From contig OX438751.1 of the NCBI GenBank assembly GCA_949316235.1, positions 6,658,413 through 6,722,412 of the forward strand: a stretch of DNA of 64,000 nt, read 5' to 3'. The DNA is from Oegoconia quadripuncta. Taxonomy: Eukaryota; Arthropoda; Insecta; Lepidoptera; Autostichidae. A program made the translations under genes and the position numbers. Position 1 is the stretch's first letter, and each line of letters starts with the position of its first letter. The notes under the pieces are model-generated. The model worked only from the letters and a program-made list of their open reading frames with translations. It searched no databases and was not told where the DNA came from. Below are positions 55,519-64,000 of the stretch, piece after piece.

Positions 55519-58137
55519 ATTCCAATAGCTGCAACTGCATAAATTGTTCATTTCTGTGAGGAGCTCTACGGTAATGTTATCAGTCCAAGATTTACTTTTT
55601 AAGCAGTATTTGTAAGCGAGAAACTGTCTCCTCACAAATAAAGGTGGGATGCAAAGCTCACTCTCCATTGCATGTATGGGTGTGGTTTTAATAAATCCCC
55701 CAACGACTCTAAGAGCTTGGTTTTGCAATTTGTCTAGTTTGCAAATCTGACTATTGGCGGCGTTATCGTATAGAAAGCACCCATAATCCAGTCTGCTTCT
55801 TATCAAAGATATGTAAAGTCTTCGAAGATGGAGAGGGTGCATTCCCCAGCCCGACCCTGCAAGCACTTTAAGCAATGACAAAAACTTTTGTGACCTTTCC
55901 CAAATTTCGTTTATGTGCTTCCGCCATCGTAGGTTTTTATCTAGCCATATTCCTAGATATTTTATATTATCGACAGATTTCAACTCTACATTATTGATTT
56001 TAATGCTAATTTGACTATGTTTCTGACCTCTAGCAAATAGACAAAGTTTCGTCTTGTGTACTGATAATTCCAATCCCAAATTTTGTAACAAAACTATTAG
56101 AATATTTAATGTATTTTGAATCTTTTCTATACTATCATCTAACTTATAACTATTAACGAAAAGGACAAAATCATCAGCATATTGACTTATATAAACATCC
56201 CGTATACTACGGCATATTTCAATAGTCACAACATTAAACAGCAATGGAGAGATGGGATCGCCTTGAGGTATACCTTTACACGCCCATCTAGTGTACAATT
56301 TATCCTCTTCGTCACACTTTATATGGAGGTGTCTTTCCTTTAGATATTCCCACAGGTAGGTACAAATTTTAGATCCAACATTTAAGTTGTCCAATGTAGA
56401 AATGACCCTGTCTATCAATACATTATTGTAAGCGCCCTCTATATCCACAAAGCAAGCTAGAGTGGACGAGTTTTGAGTAAATCCTATCTGTATCCTTGTT
56501 ACTAGACGAACTAGCGAGTCCAAAGAAGACTGTGCTCTCCGGAATCCGGTTGTGTGTTTTGACAGTATTTTGTTATGTTCTAGGTGCCATTCCAGACGTT
56601 TTGTCACCATTGAATGAAATATTTTGCATAAACAGGATATAAGTGCGATGGGTCGTATTTTAGAATTTGGGTTATTAGGTTTAGGTATTGGTATAATTAG
56701 AACATCCTTCCACTGATTAGGAACATGATTCGTTTTATATATCAAGTTGTAGAGTCTCAATAAATACTTTTTGCCATTTTCTGGAAGGTGGTATATCATA
56801 GAATATGTTATACCATCTTGACCAGGTGCGGTATCCTTAGTTTTGAGGCAGCTCTCCAATTCTTGTCTCGTGAATTCTGTGTCTAATTGTAAGTTCACAG
56901 AATTTATGGTTGGAGGTAACGGAGTTACATAGGCCGGTGTTAATGAAACTAAAAGTTCTTTCTTTTTTTCATCTGAACAATACGATCTCGTCTGTCTATA
57001 CCCTTTCATCCATCTCATTTTCCTCCACATGGTGGACAACGAGGTCGATTCATCTATACTGTCGCAAAACGTGTGCCAGCTTTTTGATTTAGCTTTCCGT
57101 ATTAAACGTTGAGCTTCAGATATCTTTAATTTTAAGATTTGTTCATTATGATCAGTAGGATTTTGTCTAAAAGCTTTTAAAGCAAGGCGTCTCTGGGCTA
57201 CTATTTTCGAAAGTTCCTGATTCCAATATGGTTTTGGAATAAATTTATTAGCAGGGTTGATACAAAATTTTTTCATAGGTATATGTTTATCCATAATTCT
57301 GTTCATCTGATCAAGGAGATAGTTATACATGACGTCAGTGTCTTCTGTAATTATCATGTCATTTTTACTGAATAAGGTGCCTAGGTCTTCTGTGTATTTG
57401 TTCCAGTTAGCTGCTGCAAAGTTTCGTCTATTAATAACACGAAAGGAATTTTCGAATTTTAAACTTAATTTTATAATATTATGATCGCTACCTAGAGTTT
57501 CGTTTGTGACATCCCACTTAATATTCATTGATATATCAGTTGAGCAAAATGAGACATCCGGGGATGTTCTATGGATGGTGCCATCAACAAGTTTGATACG
57601 TGTGGGTGTTCCATCATTAAGTGAGATGAAGCCATTGTCAAGGGAGCTATCAAATAGTTGGTTACCTCGTGTATCAGTTTTAGTAGACCAATTAGTGTGG
57701 TGACCATTGAAATCCCCGAGTATTACACAATTCTTAGGACACATGGAAAATACATTATCCCAGTCTAATTGTTGAGTACGTACTGATGATGGACAATATA
57801 CACAAATAATATTTTTAATAACTTGACAATTTAGAATCTTAATATGAATTATTTCTATACCTAAATTATTTAGATTGACGGGGCACATAATTGTTTCTAA
57901 TGATCTATGACATAGAACGGCTACTCCTCCAAACGAATCAGACCTGTCCCTTCTGTAAATATTGTACTCACTCATATGTAGTGGAGAGTTGGGTTCTAAC
58001 CACGTTTCACTAAGACCCGCAATGTGCACTTTTTCCTGATTGAGTAGGAGTTGAAAATCTATGAGTTTGGGCATCAGGCTTCTTGCGTTCCATTGTAATA
58101 TATTCAGATTAATAAGTTTTGTATTATAATGATCCAT
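55483..58137 (-). CDS. LINE ORF2: AP-type endonuclease and reverse transcriptase
   Basis: 884 aa. Endonuclease at about 10-240: LQWNARSL, LSETWL (Glu), GDFNGHHTNW, SPDVSF, LGSDHNII with the SDH catalytic triplet. RT at about 430-760: DTAPGQDGITYSMI, KIRPIALISCLCKI, TGFRRAQSSLDSL, CFVDIEGAYNNV, GIPQGDPISPLLFNV, the QYADDFVLFV active site, LSVHKTKLCLF and KYLGIWLDKNLRW. All catalytic residues are present. The start ATG overlaps ORF1 by 14 nt in another frame. The frame ends early (KKKEALASHDY) after the A9 run, cutting off RNase H. Otherwise intact. Confidence 0.93.
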   Translation of the reverse strand: MDHYNTKLINLNILQWNARSLMPKLIDFQLLLNQEKVHIAGLSETWLEPNSPLHMSEYNIYRRDRSDSFGGVAVLCHRSLETIMCPVNLNNLGIEIIHIKILNCQVIKNIICVYCPSSVRTQQLDWDNVFSMCPKNCVILGDFNGHHTNWSTKTDTRGNQLFDSSLDNGFISLNDGTPTRIKLVDGTIHRTSPDVSFCSTDISMNIKWDVTNETLGSDHNIIKLSLKFENSFRVINRRNFAAANWNKYTEDLGTLFSKNDMIITEDTDVMYNYLLDQMNRIMDKHIPMKKFCINPANKFIPKPYWNQELSKIVAQRRLALKAFRQNPTDHNEQILKLKISEAQRLIRKAKSKSWHTFCDSIDESTSLSTMWRKMRWMKGYRQTRSYCSDEKKKELLVSLTPAYVTPLPPTINSVNLQLDTEFTRQELESCLKTKDTAPGQDGITYSMIYHLPENGKKYLLRLYNLIYKTNHVPNQWKDVLIIPIPKPNNPNSKIRPIALISCLCKIFHSMVTKRLEWHLEHNKILSKHTTGFRRAQSSLDSLVRLVTRIQIGFTQNSSTLACFVDIEGAYNNVLIDRVISTLDNLNVGSKICTYLWEYLKERHLHIKCDEEDKLYTRWACKGIPQGDPISPLLFNVVTIEICRSIRDVYISQYADDFVLFVNSYKLDDSIEKIQNTLNILIVLLQNLGLELSVHKTKLCLFARGQKHSQISIKINNVELKSVDNIKYLGIWLDKNLRWRKHINEIWERSQKFLSLLKVLAGSGWGMHPLHLRRLYISLIRSRLDYGCFLYDNAANSQICKLDKLQNQALRVVGGFIKTTPIHAMESELCIPPLFVRRQFLAYKYCLKSKSWTDNITVELLTEMNNLCSCSYWNKKKEALASHDY

Positions 58138-59662
58138 TTCTAAAGATTACAAATAGCTTTTCCATACAATCTCCTTCTTTAATTAATTTTAAACACATAT
58201 AAGTAAACTCCTCTATAATAACTTTTACACATGAACTTATTTTTTCTTGAAATGTAGACTCCGATGATAAAATGTTTTTGATTAAATTGAAGAGTCTTGT
58301 GAATGTTGCAAAACTTGTCTTTTCTTTTCTGGCACTAGCATTTCCCTTTCCCTTAGGATCTTCACTCATAATATTATTCGTTTCCGCTGAATTTACATAC
58401 TCCTCTACATCGCCCTTAGTTTTCTGTTTCTTATTTTGGTTTTTCACCTTTTTATAATTAGGCGGATAATTTAGGATTTTTGAGTAGGTGTCTTCGTTTT
58501 CACTGCTATTGCCGGAATGTAGTTGTTGGTCTATGCTACAGTTCTGTGATTCATTGTTCTTAATTATGTCACTGGGCAATTTCTGGGTAGGGATGTTGTG
58601 GGCAGTGGTCGCTGATGGTCGATCATTCCTAGGCTTATCTTGTGTAGTATTTTGGAGACCTTTATGTTGACTGATATCTTGCAGGTAAAAAGCTAGCGAT
58701 TTTTTGTAGGTCCAGTTATTATCACTCATAATTTTTCGTATATTCTTTTCTTTTAAATACATTGGACAACATTTGTCCAGAGCCATATGTGATCCTTTGC
58801 AGTTAATGCATGTAAATTGTTCTGTATTGCAATTGGCGTGATTGTCTCCACATTTTGGACATTTGATTTTTTTTATTGGGCAATAACTCTTTATGTGACC
58901 AAACTTCCAGCATGCAGCACATTGAGATACAGGGAAGATATACGCATCCACCTTAAACCGACATCCATATCCAGTTACATATAGGGGTAAGGAGGTGCTT
59001 TTGAAGCTCAGACGTATTGCTGTACTAGGGATCCATTGTCCATCGTAATCCAATCGTTTTAATCGTTTTACAGAGATTATCTCATGGTCACATTTGAACG
59101 ACTCGTGTATTTCTTTTTCCTCAATATCTAAATCAATATTTTTTACTATCCCATAGGTAGTGTTTATCTGGTTTGCACTTTGGCATCGAATATCTAACTC
59201 GTCTAGTTTCTGACAGCAAAGCAATCTATCTGCGTCAGATTTGTCACTGAATGTTATATAAACTTTGTAGGGCCCTTTGTAGCTAATTTTTAATATATTG
59301 CCAACTTTTACAGATCTTAATAGCTTAGCTAAACCAAATTGTTTAGGGAGGGTTTGTTTGGACACTAAGTAGACTTCAAAGGTATCCTCACCTTCGTTAT
59401 TTTTATTCGACATCCCAATGCTGTTCTTGGAAAAGCTGCGATGTAATCGTTTATTCCTTCTGGAAACCGTAACAAAGTCATTATCATCATCTTCCTTCTG
59501 TATGCTTTCTTCACTTTCCTGTCGTAATCTCTTTTCTACATTCCTTCGGTCTGTGATCAAATTTTCACTACAGTTATCTTCCATCTCGCCAGTATTTTGT
59601 GAATCAGCGTTTTCCCCACTTATATCTGATATAACACTATTTGAACGACCAAAACTATCCAT
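58124..59662 (-). CDS. LINE ORF1: Gag-like nucleic-acid-binding protein with zinc knuckles
   Basis: 512 aa. Acidic/serine-rich N-terminus with a basic patch (SRRNKRLHRSFSK), an RRM-like segment at about 90-240 (FEVYLVSKQTL, YKVYITFSDKSDADRLL), then CCHC-type knuckles at about 255-300: CAACWKFGHIKSYC, CPKCGDNHANC and CINCKGSHMALDKCC. Such proteins coat the LINE RNA and chaperone reverse transcription. The C-terminal third is hydrophilic and variable. Frame intact; stop TAA overlaps the ORF2 start region. Confidence 0.9.
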   Translation of the reverse strand: MDSFGRSNSVISDISGENADSQNTGEMEDNCSENLITDRRNVEKRLRQESEESIQKEDDDNDFVTVSRRNKRLHRSFSKNSIGMSNKNNEGEDTFEVYLVSKQTLPKQFGLAKLLRSVKVGNILKISYKGPYKVYITFSDKSDADRLLCCQKLDELDIRCQSANQINTTYGIVKNIDLDIEEKEIHESFKCDHEIISVKRLKRLDYDGQWIPSTAIRLSFKSTSLPLYVTGYGCRFKVDAYIFPVSQCAACWKFGHIKSYCPIKKIKCPKCGDNHANCNTEQFTCINCKGSHMALDKCCPMYLKEKNIRKIMSDNNWTYKKSLAFYLQDISQHKGLQNTTQDKPRNDRPSATTAHNIPTQKLPSDIIKNNESQNCSIDQQLHSGNSSENEDTYSKILNYPPNYKKVKNQNKKQKTKGDVEEYVNSAETNNIMSEDPKGKGNASARKEKTSFATFTRLFNLIKNILSSESTFQEKISSCVKVIIEEFTYMCLKLIKEGDCMEKLFVIFRNGSL

Positions 59663-59770
59663 TTTCGCAAATATGGATATACATGAGGGTAGATGTAAAT
59701 ATTATCTCACTAGCGAGCTCTATAGATACTTGGTAACCGTGCGTACACCTCGGCGGTCCGCGCGCGACTG
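59663..59770 (-). promoter_or_regulatory. 5' UTR and probable internal promoter of the LINE
   Basis: 108 nt, GC-richer than the surroundings, starting CAGTCGCGCGC on the minus strand. CAGT at +1 fits the initiator used by jockey/I-type LINEs, which carry the promoter inside the transcribed region. Promoter function is inferred from family behaviour. Confidence 0.5.
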
Positions 59771-59782
59771 ATATTGCGTTTT
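59771..59782. repeat. Target-site duplication, right copy
   Basis: ATATTGCGTTTT, identical to 54339-54350. Confidence 0.85.
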
Positions 59783-62240
59783 ATATCGTGCACTTGTACA
59801 ATAAATTCTCCAATGACAACGTTGGACGAAGAAAAATTACGGAGAAGACGTGTAGATTTAACTACTTTTTTTTTGATTTCGATACGGCCATAGAGAATGT
59901 AGAGAGGAAATTTGTGACATATGCCGTTTAGTTTTGATTGAGTTACTTATGTAATTACCCGGCTGCTCTCAGAAGGAAAGTAAGGTTTTTCAGATCATTT
60001 TATAGTCGAAAGACAAGCGAAATCTCTACAAAAGCAATTTAATAAAAATCTGTAGAGCGGGAACTATAAGCACATCACCTCCGTAATAAATATATATGGA
60101 TCATCTCATAACAAATTATCAAATCAAGTTGCTTGTTATCAAACACGATGTCTGCAATACAATAGGTTGGTATAAACAGGAGTTTGTATGTCCGAGAGCC
60201 TAAGTGACATATCAAAATGAATAGTATTTCATATAAGTTTTAACTAAAGTTTCAACCTATATAAAACTAACATATTATAGGTGTTTATTTTTTGTACACG
60301 AGTATTAATCGTACGTTGGCCCGTTGTGGCCCACTTCTTCTTATCGTGTGGGTTGCTCAAATGATGTGCTTCCAAAAGTTTGTGTTCTAGTTCCTCACCT
60401 TTCACATACATAAGAGAGACTGAAATATTGATAAACCGAAACTTTTAATATATGTCGTAGGCAGATGGTTAAATGAGCCATTCAACTGAATGCCTGTATA
60501 GGCAGATTGTAATATATGGCGGCCATTTCCTGTGTTATTGGAAATTGCGCTGCACAAACGGTGTACAGTTTTCTGTCAAACGAAAACGTCCGTTTTTATC
60601 CGATGCCGCGTCGCCAAGGAAGGATAATGTGTTTATCAGTCTATACAATGTTCGTTCCTTGGAGACGAAATGGGTGGGCCAATTTTTATGATTGATACGT
60701 CAATTCGTCTGAATATTGTGAATGTCACTTTAAGATATAACTTACCCGGTTGCACGACACAATGGAAGGGTAATGTGTTTATCACCGAAAGTTACTTAAT
60801 GATCCCCACGGTATTAACTGCCTTAATTTTAATAAGTAGATTGCGATTTACCTTCTTATTATAATGGGTCCTGACTGTTACGGTCGCTATGTCCCACATT
60901 AGAATTTATTATTTATTTTCGTGTGTCAAGAAAATTCAAGATTTCCAGAAGGCATGTCTTTTTTATTTTCAGTTTTTTTTTAAATAGTCGGGTTTCTTTG
61001 TTGTTTTTTTTTTATTTGCTTTTTCTATAGAAACATTACGAAAATAGAATATATTTAGAAAAATATTACATTCAATGGACGATACCAAAAATATCACTTA
61101 TTGAAAGTCTAAGTGTTATTTTTTTAAAAACTACATCGCTTCACAAGATGCGATGGTGAGAGATGAGATGCGACAAGAAACTCGGTAACAACACATATTT
61201 TAAATAGGTTTCCATCTTTACAATTTATATTACATATTACTAAACAAAAGCAATTAACATAAGCGTAGTTAACTCGACTTGAAAACTAACTAACACCAGA
61301 CCTTATCGCCTAAATAATCCTCTATCCTGTGACGTTTAAATTTCTGCTCAGTTAAACGCAATACACGTTCCGGTATTTTACGATCCGCCTAGGATATCAA
61401 TTAAATAGATAATTCATCGGTCTGCCTAGGACATAATATTTTCGTAACCTCATGTTTCGCAGTCGCAATCAAAATTTTTTTAAACTTGAGTTTCTCGTTC
61501 ATTCATAACGTTATCTTACTTGATTGTTAAGTCAACTTCGACTCCTCACGAGATGTGTGTCAACAAGAATCGAACCCAGCCCGAAACTGGTTTCATTCAA
61601 CCTACCAATGCGTTTCGTGAGAACCGTCAAGAAAAATTTTTGGTAGTTGCAGTTTGGTCGGTCTTTGCTACTTGATATTCGTATAAGGCGAAGGCTTTCT
61701 AGCAATTCTTTATTTATTATTATTTTTATTATTTTATGGGTAAACGGAGAATGACGTATACGTATTATTTAAAATACATAACAATTGTGTCACCAACACC
61801 GTTCGCCACAACTTCATCATCAACAGCCTTACACATCCCCACTGTTGGGACCCATCCTCATCTCACTGCAGGACAGGGTTCACCGCAACTTAGGCAATAA
61901 TAATCGACGACCGATAGGTGTAGCTATTGGGGTGGTGATCCTGTCTTTGGAATCGATGGCGGTGGCGGATTCGAATTCATGACCCCCATGACACCCCCTC
62001 CCCTGGGCCTTAGTTCGATTTTCTAATTATGCTAGATTAAATGTTCGTTTATAGACAAAAGTTATACAATAATTACAAAAAATATAGGTACCTATCTATA
62101 TGATGGCTGGAGCCTCACATAAACCCCCAGATGCGATTGCTGAATCCGCCATTGAGGGAGTATAGGTACTAATCCTTGTTATTAGAAGGTACCTACTCGT
62201 AGGTGAATTAGTTTTAGAAGAACGACGAACAAAATCACCA
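59783..62240. other. Non-coding DNA with short repeats
   Basis: Includes two members of a small dispersed element (60450-60530 plus, 61380-61440 minus; third at 14712-14800) and a degenerate tRNA-SINE head near 61898-61985 (CGACGACCGATAGGTGTAGC, GGCGGATTCGAATTC). No gene supported. Confidence 0.4.
60450..60530 (+). repeat. Small dispersed element with GTAGGCAGATGGTTAAAT core
   Basis: GTAGGCAGATGGTTAAAT, then CCATTCAACTGAATG and TAGGCAGAT; similar runs at 14712-14800 and, reversed, 61380-61440 (CTAGGCAGAC and CCTAGGCGGATCG). Partly palindromic; likely a MITE family. Confidence 0.5.
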
Positions 62241-62244
62241 AAAA

Positions 62245-62495
62245 TAGCCCCACGGATTAATCAGTTGAAGTGGAAGTGGGCCCGGCACATAGCTCGTAGA
62301 ATTGATAGCCGGTGGGGCTAGTTCTGGAGTAGGCCAAGCACCAACAAGCGCAGCATAGGACGACCACAGGGTGAACGACGCCCTAATGAAAGTTGCGAGA
62401 AGTCGCTGGATGTAGGCCGCCGGCCGCTTTGGAAATCTATAGGATGGCTTATGTTCAGCAGTGGACGTCCTTTTGCTGATATGATTGTCCACTAA
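62245..62495 (+). pseudogene. RTE-like LINE C-terminal fragment
   Basis: The plus-strand frame reads RINQLKWKWARHIARRIDSR, then W-G-stop, continuing in broken frames through KRSIGRPQGERR-like sequence to a CTTATGTTCAGCAGTGGACG end. This is the well-known C-terminus of RTE-type LINEs, decayed. Confidence 0.7.
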
Positions 62496-62499
62496 AAAG

Positions 62500-63110
62500 T
62501 GTACAGTTTACTTTATCTATGGCAATATGCCAATTCAGTCATGTTGGTAACTCGATTTTTATGTTGTGTGTGTGGCACTACCTTTTGTCGGGCACTTTCG
62601 CCCCACACTTCACTCTTACCTCTACCCTCAGACGAATCGGTCTGAACCTTGTGCCCTTCAACTTTCTTCGCGTGCACCGGCAAGAAGTCGGATGCGTTTT
62701 GTTTATCAGATCATATTATTTGTATCAGCCAGATGGCATAAGGTTATATCAGCAAATGAGTTGAAATCATCAGTTGTACATTTCATTTAAACTACGGATA
62801 CCTAGTCAATGGCGGCCTACAAGAACATCAGTCCATCATGGTCAAAGCTTCATTATCATCAGGTCTGTAGGCGGAGTTCCGCTCAGAACGTTGGAATTCT
62901 CAACAATGATGATGAAATAGATTATATTCTAAGCACGTTATGGTACATAAAGAATCAAATGGTAGCTGTTTATATCTCCACCCATAAAAATATTACTCGA
63001 CCTTAATAAAATAATATAGCGCGTAATATGGTTAATGGAATGATACACCCAAGGGATTGGACAAATGGTATTAATTTTCACAACCGCCTCTATGGTTCAA
63101 TGTAACTGAA
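62500..63110. other. Non-coding gap
   Basis: No recognisable gene or repeat; short frames here lack any support. Confidence 0.4.
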
Positions 63111-63117
63111 GATACGA

Positions 63118-63365
63118 TCGACGACCGATTGGTGTAGTGGATAGTGACCCTGCCAGCGAAACCAATGATAGCGGGTTCGAATCCCGCAAGAACTGTTTGT
63201 ATGATGAATACGTACATTTATTTCAGAGTCATAGATGTTTATATATATATATTTATGTATGTTTATCCGTTATATATGTAGTATCAATAGTACAAACTTT
63301 GCTTAGTTTGGGACTAGACGATTGGTGGAAGTGTCCGAAATATTTATATTTATTATACAAAACGG
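63118..63365 (+). mobile_element. tRNA-derived SINE, second family, plus strand
   Basis: Head CGACGACCGATTGGTGTAGT with A box TTGGTGTAGTGGATAG and B box GCGGGTTCGAATCCCGC, then body TGTTTGTATGATGAATACGT and an AT-rich tail ending ATATTTATATTTATTA. Well preserved and probably young. Confidence 0.85.
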
Positions 63366-64000
63366 CGACTTCGATTCCCAGCTGGTTATTACATGTTTAG
63401 TACTTGGTTGATTTGGTGGTAAGGCACTTTTAAATGTCTGCCTGGCTAGCTAGCTCTTATAAGGGATTTATAATGTTAAAAGGGAACCTCGCGATCTCGC
63501 CCTGTCCCTCTCCAAATTTGATGACACTCCAAAATAGTATGTGATCAAATAAATCAAGTTATCAGTCCAACTATTAATTATTATGGTTGTTTTTTTTTGT
63601 TTTAAAACTTGAAATGCCAAATTTATTCAACTTACCAGAGCAACTTCCGTACCAACTTTAATGAAAATGGTAAAGGAAACTATACGAACTTTAGATTCAC
63701 CCTCCCCCAAACCATACCATATAGCCCCCCCTTATCTGTTAAATCTGAAGGCCAAACTTACGGGAGCTACATGCATACCGAGATTCATCAAAATCGATGA
63801 GTGACATGTCGCGAGGTTCCGTTGTTAGTCGATTGCTTATAAGGTACGGAACCCTAGACGAGCGATTCAGACTTGCACTGTCTGTGCAGTTACGAGATAA
63901 TTAGAAAGAAGTAAAGAAATCGTTTATTGTCACGTTGTTTACGTAATAAACTTAACATTAGGTACTTACATATTATACTAATATACTACACTATTATTTA
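63366..64000. other. Non-coding right edge, possible LINE tail
   Basis: CATGTCGCGAGGTTCCGTTG and TAAGGTACGGAACCCTAGAC resemble CR1/Zenon-type 3' ends in Lepidoptera. No gene. Confidence 0.4.

Larger units (their letters stand above)
54347..59770 (-). mobile_element. Apparently full-length LINE (ORF1 + ORF2 + RNase H)
   Basis: 5.4 kb read right to left: 108-nt 5' UTR starting CAGTCGCGCGC, ORF1, ORF2, RNase H, 3' UTR with AATAAA and a tail of up to 28 A. A 12-bp duplication flanks it. The 5' CAGT start resembles the initiator of jockey- and I-type elements with internal promoters, which supports completeness. ORF1 zinc knuckles plus an APE endonuclease and a C-terminal RNase H point to the I/Loa/R1 superfamily. 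The only visible lesion is a frame shift before RNase H. Confidence 0.9.

Noticed and set aside
1..64000. CRISPR arrays, operons, bacterial-type promoters
   Set aside because: None seen; the window is eukaryotic and the repeats are transposon-derived.

Overview
This is eukaryotic DNA, almost certainly from a moth or butterfly. The AT-rich single-copy DNA is dotted with GTAGGTACCTA-type motifs, tRNA-derived and 5S-rRNA-derived SINEs, MITEs and LINE remnants of the kind common in Lepidoptera. The host genes carry short exons with GTRAGT donors and pyrimidine-rich CAG acceptors.

1-9.9 kb: most of a Polinton/Maverick-type (adintovirus-like) endogenous DNA virus whose left end lies outside the window. 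The plus strand carries integrase with a chromodomain, a parvovirus-type phospholipase A2/core protein, an adenain-like cysteine protease, a jelly-roll minor capsid (penton-like) protein, a 62-aa protein, the major capsid protein and a degenerate exonuclease-like protein. The minus strand carries a spliced accessory gene and a protein-primed-type family B DNA polymerase. All frames are open, so the copy is young or was recently active. The morphogenesis genes are packed with ATGTTAG/ATGA stop-start overlaps. The phospholipase frame ends on A_AAA_AAC followed by UAA, with the protease in the -1 frame: a textbook layout for -1 frameshifting. No FtsK-type packaging ATPase is in view.

10.5-11.5 kb: the last two exons of an unrecognised minus-strand gene, host-like in base composition.

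14.9-48.1 kb: seven exons of one minus-strand host gene, Lrch (leucine-rich repeats plus calponin homology domain), joined in consistent phase over 33 kb. The 5' exons and the second half of the CH domain were not found. A complete two-exon MADF-BESS transcription factor gene (44.2-45.6 kb) is nested on the opposite strand in the 23.9-kb Lrch intron. The introns also hold MITEs, SINEs, LINE scraps and three perfect inverted repeats.

49.6-51.2 kb: a GC-rich, 5'-truncated R1-clade-like LINE with poly(A) and a perfect target-site duplication. 54.3-59.8 kb: an apparently full-length LINE on the minus strand (ORF1 with zinc knuckles; ORF2 with endonuclease and RT; RNase H) flanked by a 12-bp duplication, with one frame shift at an A9 run separating RT from RNase H. 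The rest of the right arm is LINE and SINE debris.

Exon boundaries were set by eye from splice consensus and reading phase. Family names rest on motifs, not on searches.
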